From Trichococcus sp. (GTDB taxonomy: Bacteria; Bacillota; Bacilli; Lactobacillales; Aerococcaceae), in the NCBI GenBank assembly GCA_030153215.1, contig JASKKA010000007.1, positions 1-64,000 of the forward strand: a stretch of 64,000 nucleotides of DNA, written 5' to 3'. Positions 55,609 through 63,963 of this stretch are shown here, one piece after another. How positions within the stretch are numbered: position 1 is the stretch's first letter; every line of letters starts with the position of its first letter. The notes beneath the pieces were generated by a model. The model saw nothing but the letters and a program-made list of their open reading frames with translations, had not been told where the DNA came from and ran no database searches. The translations under genes were made by a program, and so were the position numbers.

Positions 55609-57831
55609 TTATTGTTCTGACTTGCAATCCGCATGCAGATGTTTGACGCGGGCGGAAATTTCTTTATGGCGGCCTTTCACCATCGGGCGGATCTGCGGAT
55701 TGCCGAGATAACCGCATGTGCGTTTTACGACGTCGCAAGTCTGCGGATCAGTATTGCCGCATTCCGGGCATTGGAAACCGCGCTCGGTCGGATTGAAGTC
55801 CCCTTCGAAACCGCACTCCAAGCAGTGGTCGATTGGTGTGTTCGTTCCCAGGTAGCCGACCTTGTCATAAGCGAAGTCCCAGACTGTTTCCAAAGCTTTC
55901 GGATTTTGCTGCAGGTTCGGATATTCGCAATAATGGATAAAGCCGCCTGAGCAATATTGCGGATATTCCATTTCGAAGGCGATTTTCTCGAAAGGATTCG
56001 GATTCTTGCGGACATCATAGTGGAAACTGTTTGTGTAGTACTCTTTATCCGTGATGTCGGCAATGATGCCGAATTTCTCTGTGTCCATGCTGCAGAAACG
56101 ATCGGTCAGGCTCTCGCTCGGTGTCGAGTAGACGCTGAAATGATAACCGTATTGGTTGCCCCAAGCATCCGTCTTTTCCTTCATCTTCTTGACGATGTCC
56201 AAAGTGAAGGCTTTTGCTTCCGGATTCGTCTCCCAATCTGCTCCGTAGAAAACGGTAGCCGCTTCATACAATCCGATGTATCCCAGAGAGACTGTCGCGC
56301 GTTTGTTTTTGAATAGTTCATCGACCTTATCTGTTTCACCCAGGCGTTTCCCAAAGGCTCCGTGCTGGTACAGGATCGGTGCGTTCGTAGGCGTTGCTTC
56401 CTTCGTACGCTCCACACGGTAGACAAGCGCATCCTTACAGATCGCCAGGCGCTCCTCGAAGATATTCCAGAATGCTTCCGGATTGCCTTCGGATTCCAAG
56501 GCGATTCTCGGGATATTCAACGTTACGACCCCAAGGTTCATCCGGCCGGAATTGACTTCATTTCCGTTTTCGTCTTTCCAGCCTTGCAGGAAGGAACGGC
56601 AGCCCATCGGTGTTTTGAAACTGCCTGTCAATTCGACGATTTTATCGTACATCAGCACATCCGGGTACATCCGTTTCGTGGCACAAGTGATCGCCAATTG
56701 CTTGATGTCATAGTTGGGATCTTGCGTCTCCAGGTTCGTGCCTTTTTTCAAAGCGAAGATCAATTTCGGGAAGATCGCTGTGCGTCTTTCCTTGCCCAAG
56801 CCTTTGATGCGCACTTGCAGGACGGCTTTTTGGATTTCACGCGCAAACCAATCCGTGCCCAAGCCGAAACCGAGCGTGGTGAACGGCGTCTGTCCATTTG
56901 ATGTATAGAGTGTATTGATTTCGTATTCCAGACTTTGCATAGCATCATAGATGTCTTTGCGGGTTTTTTCTTCGGCATAAGCGATCTGTTTCGCTTCACC
57001 TTCGACCCAATTTTTGGCTGTTTCCAGATGCTTCTCATAGTTCAGACGGGCATAGGGAGCCAACACTTCATCGACACGGTCAGCGCTGCAGCCGCCGTAT
57101 TGGCTGGAAGCGACATTCGCAAAAATTTGCGCCATTTGGGCAGTCGCTGTGTTGACCGAACGCGGGCTGTCCACTTCAGCATTGCCGATTTTGAAACCTT
57201 CACGGAGCATATTCTGGAAATCGATCAGAACGCAATTCGTCATCGGTGAATACGGCTGGTAATCCAAATCATGATAATGGATATCGCCTTTCATATGGGC
57301 ATTGGAAACGTGTTTCGGCAGCATTCTCAAGCCGATCGCTTTCGCAGCCACACCTGCCGTCAAGTCACGGATCGTATTGAAGACCCGGCTATCCTTGTTG
57401 GCGTTCTCGTTGACGACGCTCTGATCGGCATTCATCAGGCTTTGGATGCGCAGTTCGATGTCCTGTTGCTGGAGTTTTTTGACTTTTTTCGTCAGTTTGT
57501 AGGTATTATAGGCTTCCGCTAACGGTAAATTCCCCATCTCAGCAAGCGTTGCTTCAACTTGATCATGAATATCATCGGTCGAAACGCTGTCCGTCTCTGA
57601 AGCAATTAGTTTGTCCACGACCAATGCCACGACAGCATCCACATCGTAATCTGCAGCCCCTTCGTTCTGTTCAGACAAGAAGCGCTCCGCTTTCTTGATC
57701 GCTTTATATATTTTCTTAGCATGAAAAGGAACAACCCGTCCATCAGCCTTCAACACTTGGATATTTACTTCCGCGTCATCGACTTGAAGATTCGTGCTCT
57801 CATTTAAGAAATCCGTTGGTAATGAAGCCAT
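55609..57831 (-). CDS. nrdD: Anaerobic ribonucleoside-triphosphate reductase
   Basis: 740 residues. N-terminal ATP-cone (VLKADGRVVPFHAKKIYKAI), ten-stranded barrel, C-terminal zinc site (CLECGFEGDF...GFQCPECGN) and the glycyl-radical loop RTCGYLGNP. Reduces NTPs to dNTPs without oxygen. Two NrdR-box-like sites lie upstream. Confidence 0.96.
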   Translation of the reverse strand: MASLPTDFLNESTNLQVDDAEVNIQVLKADGRVVPFHAKKIYKAIKKAERFLSEQNEGAADYDVDAVVALVVDKLIASETDSVSTDDIHDQVEATLAEMGNLPLAEAYNTYKLTKKVKKLQQQDIELRIQSLMNADQSVVNENANKDSRVFNTIRDLTAGVAAKAIGLRMLPKHVSNAHMKGDIHYHDLDYQPYSPMTNCVLIDFQNMLREGFKIGNAEVDSPRSVNTATAQMAQIFANVASSQYGGCSADRVDEVLAPYARLNYEKHLETAKNWVEGEAKQIAYAEEKTRKDIYDAMQSLEYEINTLYTSNGQTPFTTLGFGLGTDWFAREIQKAVLQVRIKGLGKERRTAIFPKLIFALKKGTNLETQDPNYDIKQLAITCATKRMYPDVLMYDKIVELTGSFKTPMGCRSFLQGWKDENGNEVNSGRMNLGVVTLNIPRIALESEGNPEAFWNIFEERLAICKDALVYRVERTKEATPTNAPILYQHGAFGKRLGETDKVDELFKNKRATVSLGYIGLYEAATVFYGADWETNPEAKAFTLDIVKKMKEKTDAWGNQYGYHFSVYSTPSESLTDRFCSMDTEKFGIIADITDKEYYTNSFHYDVRKNPNPFEKIAFEMEYPQYCSGGFIHYCEYPNLQQNPKALETVWDFAYDKVGYLGTNTPIDHCLECGFEGDFNPTERGFQCPECGNTDPQTCDVVKRTCGYLGNPQIRPMVKGRHKEISARVKHLHADCKSEQ

Positions 57832-57987
57832 ATTTTTCCCACTCCTTAGTTAAAAATTAACCGAACATGCAAAAAAAGCTAATAAAAAGTAAGAGGTCGT
57901 TACAAAATGAGCAAGCTTTCCTTGCAGGACGCGCTTCTCAGATAGGTTGCCTCCACTTAATGTAGTCTTTGTTTCGATTTACTGTAT

Positions 57988-58003
57988 ATACTATATATCA
58001 TCC
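57988..58003 (-). promoter_or_regulatory. NrdR box, proximal (degenerate)
   Basis: ATACTATATATCATCC matches 11 of 16 positions of acaCwAtATaTwGtgt and lies exactly 31 bases from the distal box, a whole number of helical turns as in known NrdR pairs. Confidence 0.55.
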
Positions 58004-58018
58004 ACACACAAATTTCCA

Positions 58019-58034
58019 CCACAATATATAGTGT
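58019..58034 (-). promoter_or_regulatory. NrdR box, distal (near-perfect)
   Basis: CCACAATATATAGTGT matches 15 of 16 positions of the NrdR consensus ACACAATATATAGTGT. NrdR represses ribonucleotide reductase genes when dATP is high. Confidence 0.8.
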
Positions 58035-58399
58035 TTTGAAATGAAATATACCTAGAGCAAGCAAACACATTTTGTCCCTCTGGTCAATAAGAAAATGACC
58101 TGAAAATGGTTTGCATGCTATTTCCTTAGCAGACTTCCGTATCCACAGTCAGAACAGAAACAATAACGAAAAAATCCATGTAATCCCTTTCTATTTCCGA
58201 ACAATGCCCCTAAACTTAAAAAAATGTTAAAAAACATATAAAGTACATAAAATCAATAGAATCTGCTGTACTTTGTAAAAAAAAGCAGTTATACTATGAC
58301 TTATCAGAAATGTAAGCGATTCATTTTTATTTTCGGATCTGTTATCCGGCTTTATGCCGAAGTGATGTCAAAAGAATAAGAACTTAACAAAGGGGTGAA

Positions 58400-58765
58400 A
58401 TGATAGTGTGGAAGAACAGAATGTTGCCTGAAATATCCAGAATTGCTAAATTCAGAATACCGGTCGGAGAAGACCTATTTTTGAGACAGTGCGCTTCTTG
58501 GCAAAACCTTTTCCATCTGCCTTCATCTTATCGCTACCCGACCGGAAGCATCCAGGGCTACATTACAAGATTGAATTGGACCGATGAATTTATCATTCTT
58601 GAAAAAGAACATAATGAAGCATTCGAATATTTTATTATCGATAGAAGAATTGAATCTGTAAAAGGCCCTTTTTCCAAAGAAGGGTTCGAGAAGGCATTGA
58701 AAGAGGAAGCGATCGAGCTGCCGCTGATTGAATTATCAGAAATGGACTGGATCATCAACTTTTAG
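58400..58765 (+). CDS. Hypothetical protein, 121 residues
   Basis: No family recognised. It follows AGGGGTG; a GTG at 58406 is better spaced and may be the start. Soluble, no signal or membrane helix. The order of strands and helices (FIILEKEHNEAFEYFIIDRR, then GPFSKEGFEKALKEEAIELP) suggests a small alpha/beta fold. Has its own strong terminator, which supports it as a real gene. Confidence 0.65.
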   Translation: MIVWKNRMLPEISRIAKFRIPVGEDLFLRQCASWQNLFHLPSSYRYPTGSIQGYITRLNWTDEFIILEKEHNEAFEYFIIDRRIESVKGPFSKEGFEKALKEEAIELPLIELSEMDWIINF

Positions 58766-59157
58766 CAATTAAGCAACAAAATACATCTAGCCGTGAGAAA
58801 AACATGTTCTGCATGTTTTCCTCACGGCTTTTTGCTGCAGATGTCCATTCTACAAGAGACCTTCCGGCTGATGTGACCTATTTCTTGTCAGCGATTCTGA
58901 CATGCCTCCTATTCGCTACTCGCTCATGTCAGATTTATTTTAATCATATTGACCAAAAAAACACAAACGCATCCAACATTCCTGTAATTCAATGAGATTT
59001 TGCATTAAAACTCTCACCTATTTGACATTTAAACGCTTGCAAACGTTGATTTAGATGAGTTGTTAGATTTTATAACATAGAGCGTAAGCAGGATATAGCA
59101 CCAACAAAATTATTTCTATACACTAGGACTATGCTAAAACAAAAGGAGGAATAATTT
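58766..59157. other. Intergenic upstream of the ammonium transporter
   Basis: Holds the upstream gene's terminator and the amt promoter region. AAACGCTTGCAAACGTT near 59028 is vaguely cre-like. No gene seen. Confidence 0.4.
58789..58833 (+). terminator. Terminator of the hypothetical gene
   Basis: Stem AGCCGTGAG..AACATG/CATGTT..CTCACGGCT followed by TTTTT. Confidence 0.85.
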
Positions 59158-60837
59158 ATGTTTTCATCAGTAGATACATTATGGACCTTGCTGGGAACGG
59201 TATTGGTATTCTTTATGCAAGCCGGCTTCGCGATGGTCGAGACGGGATTCACCCGCGCCAAGAACGCGGCGAACATCATCATGAAAAACCTCATGGACTT
59301 TGTGCTTGGATCATTGGGATTCTTCCTTATCGGTTACAGCATCATGTTCGGTGATGATATCGCCGGCATCATCGGAACGCCTGCCTTATTTATGGAAGGA
59401 CTTGATTCCACCATTCCCGGAACCGTGCATTTCATGTTCCAAAACGTATTCGCGGCAACTGCAGCTACTATCGTATCCGGAGCTGTTGCGGAACGGACAA
59501 AATTCAGCTCTTATCTCGTGTACTCCTTCATCATTTCCCTGCTGGTCTATCCTATCTCCGGACACTGGATTTGGGGCGGCGGTTGGTTAGCTCAAATGGG
59601 CTTCATTGATTTCGCTGGATCCACTGCTGTGCACATGGTCGGAGGCGTCGCTGCCTTAGTCGGTGCGGCTATCGTCGGTCCCCGTATCGGAAAATACAAA
59701 GACGGCAAAGCGCAAGTCATTCCTGGCCACAACTTAACACTCGGCGCACTTGGGGTATTCATCCTTTGGTTTGCTTGGTTCGGATTCAACGGCGCTTCCA
59801 CAGTGGCCGCAACTGGCGACGAAACACTTGCATTGATCGGAACGATCTTCCTGAATACCAATCTTTCCGCTGTCACAGCAACTTTAGTCACACTCTTGTT
59901 CACTTGGAAAAAATACGGTAAACCTGACGTTTCCATGACACTGAACGGCTCATTGGCAGGCCTTGTCGCCATCACGGCCGGTTGCGCTGTCGTTTCTCCT
60001 TTCGGCGCTATTGCCATCGGATTCATCGCCGGTTTTGCCATCGTACTTGCGGTTGAATTCGTCGATCAAAAAATAAAGATTGACGATCCAGTCGGCGCAT
60101 TCAGTGTCCACGGTGTGAATGGTGCCTTAGGAACAATCTTAGTCGGTATTTTCGCAACGGACGGCGGTTTATTGTACGGCGGCGGGTTGAACCTGCTGGG
60201 TATCCAAACTTTGGGTGTTGCTTCCGTAGCTGCCTACACAGCCGGCTCCATGTTCGTGGTTTTCAAAGTCATCCAAAAAACGATGGGTATCCGTGCCACT
60301 GCTGAAGAAGAAATTGTCGGTATGGACATCGCTGAACACGGCTTGACTTCAAGCTACCATGACTTTGTCGCAACGACGGCATTCGAAGATTACGTAACAG
60401 ACAGCAGCAAGCCGGCAGCAGCCCCTGCCATCCAAGAAGTGGACCTGTCGAAAGTCGGATCCTTCAAACTGGCCGATTCAGGATTCACGATGAATAAAGT
60501 GGAAATCATCGCAAATCCCGACAAGCTGGAACGCTTGAAAGCTGAATTGAACGCTATCGGTGTAACCGGCATGACGGTCACATCCGTGCATGGTTACGGT
60601 CTGCAAAAAGGGCAACAAACCTTCTATCGCGGTGCAAAAGCTGAGGGCAATCTCTTGCCGAAAGTCCGCATCGAGACAATCATCAGCGAAGTGCCTGTCG
60701 AAGAAGTCATCCGCGCTGCCCGCCGCGCATTGTACACGGGTCATGTCGGGGACGGTAAAGTCTTCGTTTCCCCGATTGCCGATGCCTTCCGCATCAGCAA
60801 CAGCGATTCCGGCCCTGCCGCTCTGAAATATTATTAA
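59158..60837 (+). CDS. amt: Ammonium transporter fused to a PII signalling domain
   Basis: 559 residues, ribosome site AAAGGAGG. Residues 1-about 385 form an eleven-helix Amt channel with the conduction histidines His159 (STAVHMVGG) and His318 (FSVHGVNG). After a linker, 445-545 is a whole PII (GlnB/GlnK) domain. Counting from Met445, Gln483 is PII Gln39, Lys502 is Lys58 and TGHVGDGK is the 83-90 ATP loop, so 2-oxoglutarate and ATP sites look intact. Position 51, the uridylylated Tyr of enterobacterial PII, is Ala495. No separate glnK nearby. The fused PII probably plugs its own channel. Confidence 0.93.
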   Translation: MFSSVDTLWTLLGTVLVFFMQAGFAMVETGFTRAKNAANIIMKNLMDFVLGSLGFFLIGYSIMFGDDIAGIIGTPALFMEGLDSTIPGTVHFMFQNVFAATAATIVSGAVAERTKFSSYLVYSFIISLLVYPISGHWIWGGGWLAQMGFIDFAGSTAVHMVGGVAALVGAAIVGPRIGKYKDGKAQVIPGHNLTLGALGVFILWFAWFGFNGASTVAATGDETLALIGTIFLNTNLSAVTATLVTLLFTWKKYGKPDVSMTLNGSLAGLVAITAGCAVVSPFGAIAIGFIAGFAIVLAVEFVDQKIKIDDPVGAFSVHGVNGALGTILVGIFATDGGLLYGGGLNLLGIQTLGVASVAAYTAGSMFVVFKVIQKTMGIRATAEEEIVGMDIAEHGLTSSYHDFVATTAFEDYVTDSSKPAAAPAIQEVDLSKVGSFKLADSGFTMNKVEIIANPDKLERLKAELNAIGVTGMTVTSVHGYGLQKGQQTFYRGAKAEGNLLPKVRIETIISEVPVEEVIRAARRALYTGHVGDGKVFVSPIADAFRISNSDSGPAALKYY

Positions 60838-60855
60838 ACCGAATACCGAACAGCT

Positions 60856-60906
60856 AAAGAAGCCAAGCAGCCGTCTCATCATGGGACGCACTGCTTGGCT
60901 TCTTTT
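60856..60906 (+). terminator. Terminator of amt
   Basis: Stem AAGAAGCCAAGCAG/CTGCTTGGCTTCTT, then TT. Confidence 0.88.
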
Positions 60907-61000
60907 GGTAAGGAGCGATTTGCCGGTTTTTTGTTTGCCTGCGCTTTGCTATAATGGACTGTGAGGGTGGCACGCCACCAAACGCTGAGGAGGAAACCAA

Positions 61001-61453
61001 ATGTGGATCATCAAACCTTTTGAAGAACTGTCACTGAGTGAATTGCACCTGATTTACAAAGAACGGACAGCTGTTTTCGTTGTGGAGCAAAATTGCCCCT
61101 ATCAAGAGGTGGACGACACCGACCTCGTCAGCATACACTTTTTGAAGCAGCAGTCGGGTGATCAGCTGCTGGCCTATGCCCGACTGATCCCGGATCCGGA
61201 TCATGTGCGCATCGGTCGTGTTTTGGTCCCGCAAGGCGAACGCACCAATGGCTACGGCCAAGAATTGATGCAGATCGTGTTGGAGTATGCAAAGAGGCAT
61301 TTCCCTGAACTTCCAGTGCACGCACAGGCGCAAGCCTATCTGCAGGCTTTTTATGCCTCTTTCGGATTCCGGCCTGTATCGGATATCTATCTGGAAGATG
61401 ATATCCCGCACATCGATATGATCTGCGATCCGCAGAACAGCCAAACAGAATAA
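61001..61453 (+). CDS. GNAT acetyltransferase, ElaA-like
   Basis: 150 residues, ribosome site GAGGAGGAAAC. ElaA hallmark segments: YKERTAVFVVEQNCPYQEVD near the N-terminus, RIGRVLVPQGERTNGYGQEL (acetyl-CoA site) and QAYLQAFYASFGFRPVSDIY. Substrate unknown. Followed after 22 bases by a small membrane protein gene. Confidence 0.87.
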   Translation: MWIIKPFEELSLSELHLIYKERTAVFVVEQNCPYQEVDDTDLVSIHFLKQQSGDQLLAYARLIPDPDHVRIGRVLVPQGERTNGYGQELMQIVLEYAKRHFPELPVHAQAQAYLQAFYASFGFRPVSDIYLEDDIPHIDMICDPQNSQTE

Positions 61454-61475
61454 AAAGACCGTTAGGAGGAAAAAC

Positions 61476-61649
61476 GTGAATAAATACCTTACAGCCAGCA
61501 TACTGGGCATCATCAGCATCGCAATCAACGTCTGGATCATGTATCAGACACGCTACGATAAAGGCCTGAACCCGATCACAAAGAAAAATCTGGAGAAATT
61601 ATCCTATGCGCTGATCGTCGCCGCAGTCCTGTTCATGACATTCGGTTAG
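61476..61649 (+). CDS. Small membrane protein, 57 residues
   Basis: Starts at GTG (NKYLTASILGIISIAINVWI) behind TTAGGAGGAAAA, a strong site with good spacing. Two membrane helices separated by a basic loop (YQTRYDKGLNPITKKNLEK); ends AAVLFMTFG. No family recognised. Likely co-transcribed with the ElaA-like gene. Confidence 0.65.
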   Translation: MNKYLTASILGIISIAINVWIMYQTRYDKGLNPITKKNLEKLSYALIVAAVLFMTFG

Positions 61650-61791
61650 AGAGTGTGATGGATCCCGCTCTAGAAATCGAGCACTAAGAGGCTATTACGA
61701 GAACGGACGCTTTTTGTCCGTGACGTAATAGCAACTTAGGCACAGATTTCTGGGATTCAGAACACGTTTATGAAGAGTGTGATGGATCCCG
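61650..61791. repeat. 18-base direct repeats around a double hairpin
   Basis: AGAGTGTGATGGATCCCG occurs at 61650-61667 and 61774-61791. Between them lies a hairpin GCTATTACG/CGTAATAGC (61691-61732) with an inner CGGAC/GTCCG stem. Confidence 0.65.
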
Positions 61792-61835
61792 GGCAGGGCA
61801 TGAGCACAGTTCTTCTCTGGTTAGCGCACGCACAA

Positions 61836-61876
61836 GAAAGAAGAGGCTGACTCATTGTGAGATAGCCTCTTCTTTC
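61836..61876. terminator. Bidirectional terminator
   Basis: Perfect 13-bp stem GAAAGAAGAGGCT/AGCCTCTTCTTTC between convergent units. Confidence 0.8.
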
Positions 61877-61914
61877 CTGTGCAGCTTACTGCGCGCTTTT
61901 AACAATATTCTATA

Positions 61915-62736
61915 CTACACTTGGATCCGCAAGTCTTTCCGGCCGTAGATCAGATAGCTCAATCCCAATACCAGTAGGCTTCCAACGACACAGATGACCA
62001 TGTACTCCCAAGAAACGCCCTCTTCCAACAATGCCGCCGGATGTGCGTATTCGATCGGCGAAAAAACCCGCAGGAATTCATAATCCTCGACCATCTTAGA
62101 GACGAGACCGATCATGTACGTCCCGAACACCAGCAACAAGGCAACCCCACTTGTTGAACGGCTACTCGCGATGATCGTCGAGAAAAGAAAGCCGATTGAA
62201 TAAAAAAACAACAGCACCAGCGACTCCGCTCCGAACATCAGCGTGACATCCTTTATGATTTCCACAAAATCGGCTCCATCCTCCTTGAACAGGTAGATGA
62301 AGAGCAAAGCGGCACCGTACAGGACGATCCAAAAAATCAGCAGCAGCACCAGGTTAGCGATGTATTTGCTTGTGACGATGGCTTTCCGGCTGATCGGCTG
62401 GGCATACAGATACTCGATCGTCCCGTTTGTTTCTTCCTTGATCAGCGCCTGTGCCCCTTTCATCGTTGCAAAAATACAGGCCGCCAAGAAGAGGTACTGA
62501 AAAATATAAGCGAAAAAGCCTACAGCCTGCAGCAAGCTGGCTCCATTCGTAAGCGAGAAGGCCTCCAGCATCTCAGGAGGCATCGCATCGAGCTTGGTCG
62601 TCAGGATATCCTCCATCCCCTGATTCGACATGACCGGGAACATGGCCATCATCAGCCCCATGATCAGGACCATAAAGAAAAGCCATACGAATAAACCGTT
62701 ACGTTCCTGTTTCCACTCCAAACGGATGCTATTCAT
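61915..62736 (-). CDS. ABC exporter permease (ABC-2 family)
   Basis: 273 residues from MNSIRLEWKQERNGLFVWLF; the ATG follows GGTGGAGGTGG. Six membrane helices with a large first external loop, and the ABC-2 pattern ALIKEETNGTIEYLYAQPIS (cytoplasmic coupling region). Overlaps the ATPase gene by eight bases. Substrate unknown, possibly a lipid or antimicrobial peptide. Confidence 0.87.
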   Translation of the reverse strand: MNSIRLEWKQERNGLFVWLFFMVLIMGLMMAMFPVMSNQGMEDILTTKLDAMPPEMLEAFSLTNGASLLQAVGFFAYIFQYLFLAACIFATMKGAQALIKEETNGTIEYLYAQPISRKAIVTSKYIANLVLLLIFWIVLYGAALLFIYLFKEDGADFVEIIKDVTLMFGAESLVLLFFYSIGFLFSTIIASSRSTSGVALLLVFGTYMIGLVSKMVEDYEFLRVFSPIEYAHPAALLEEGVSWEYMVICVVGSLLVLGLSYLIYGRKDLRIQV

Positions 62737-63619
62737 GGGATCCACCTCCACCATATAACGTCATGAATTTTTCCTCCAGATTCTGGTTGCGGATTTCAAT
62801 ATCCTCCAAATCCAGGGGTGACATATCAGCCAAGATTTGTTTCACGTTATCCTTGTACAATAAGGAAACCACCCTGTCTGTACGGGAGAGCACGCGGTAG
62901 CCTTTGGACTCGAAATCCTCCGTTCCAATGGTTGGACCGGTCAGCGTCACCACTTTTCCTGGTTGATAACCGGATGCCATATCTTCCACAGAAATGATTT
63001 TGCCTTCACGGATAAACGCAGTGCGCGTGCAAAATGATTCCACTTCCGGAAGATTATGCGTAGAAATGAAGACGGTCGCCCCCTCATTATTATGATACCT
63101 TAATTCTTCAAACAAGCGATGCTGCATCAAAGGATCCAATCCATTTGTAGGCTCGTCCAGGATCAAGAGTTCCGGATTAAAAATCAGACTGTTCACGATC
63201 GCTACTTTTTTCCGGTTGCCCAAGGAGAGGTCCTTCATTTTCTTTTTAGGCTCCAACGCAAACCGTTCCACATAGTAAGCGATCATTTCCTTTATGTTAT
63301 GGATTTGGTGGAATTTTCCTGTCATCATCAAAATTTCTTCAACGGTAAGATTGCTGTAGTAATGCACATCGCTCGGAACATACCCAATGATGCGTTTCAG
63401 GCTCTCGGAGTCTTTTTGGGCATCCAACCCGAAAACTCTGGCACTGCCTTTGCTCGGCTTGATGAAATCAAGCAACAGTTTGATGGTTGTCGACTTTCCG
63501 GCCCCATTCGGCCCGATGAACCCGAACCGTTCGCCTTGCTCAACTGTGAGGTTGACATTGTCCAAAGCCGCACGCTTGCGGTAAATTTTCGTCAAACCTT
63601 CCATTTCGATTGCTTCCAC
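62729..63619 (-). CDS. ABC exporter ATPase
   Basis: 296 residues from a GTG (EAIEMEGLTKIYRKRAALDN) behind GAGGAGGGG. Walker A GPNGAGKSTT, signature DLSLGNRKKVAIVNSL, Walker B LLILDEPTNGLD, H-loop STHNLPEV, and a C-terminal extension of about 80 residues as in CcmA-type exporters. First gene of the pair. Confidence 0.93.
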   Translation of the reverse strand: MEAIEMEGLTKIYRKRAALDNVNLTVEQGERFGFIGPNGAGKSTTIKLLLDFIKPSKGSARVFGLDAQKDSESLKRIIGYVPSDVHYYSNLTVEEILMMTGKFHQIHNIKEMIAYYVERFALEPKKKMKDLSLGNRKKVAIVNSLIFNPELLILDEPTNGLDPLMQHRLFEELRYHNNEGATVFISTHNLPEVESFCTRTAFIREGKIISVEDMASGYQPGKVVTLTGPTIGTEDFESKGYRVLSRTDRVVSLLYKDNVKQILADMSPLDLEDIEIRNQNLEEKFMTLYGGGGSHE

Positions 63620-63734
63620 TGTAACCCCTCCTCTAAAGAACTTTGTATACATCCATTATACTTTTTTCCGGCTGAAGAATACAACAAACGCACGATTTTT
63701 CTCACCTGAACGGCACGGAACGGCGCGGAAAGCC

Positions 63735-63880
63735 TGAAGCGTCGAATACATAAGGGCCATTCGGCAATCCAAATTCAGAATATGGCAAAATTGTCGAACG
63801 TTCTTCAGCATTCGGCAATTTGCTTCCAAAGCGTGGTGAGATTGTTGAATAGGTGACGCCTATTCAACAATCTCACCTTT
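63735..63880. repeat. CATTCGGCAAT repeat block, copy 2
   Basis: CATTCGGCAAT recurs at about 63762 and 63809. A perfect 19-bp hairpin (GGTGAGATTGTTGAATAGG, 63835-63853, with its complement 63859-63877) closes the block. Confidence 0.65.
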
Positions 63881-63963
63881 CAACCAAACAAAAGGCCTGA
63901 AGCGAGCACATTGCCGTCCAATTCTGCGTGAGGTTTCAGCCAGATTGATGCAGCATATACGAA

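Larger units (their letters stand above)
57832..58399. other. Intergenic upstream of nrdD
   Basis: AT-rich 568 bases with the NrdR boxes near 58.0 kb. The remainder shows no gene or named element. Confidence 0.5.

Noticed and set aside
58250-58310. Terminator-like A/T tracts and a weak hairpin upstream of the orphan gene
   Set aside because: Pairing is poor and explained by the AT-rich composition.
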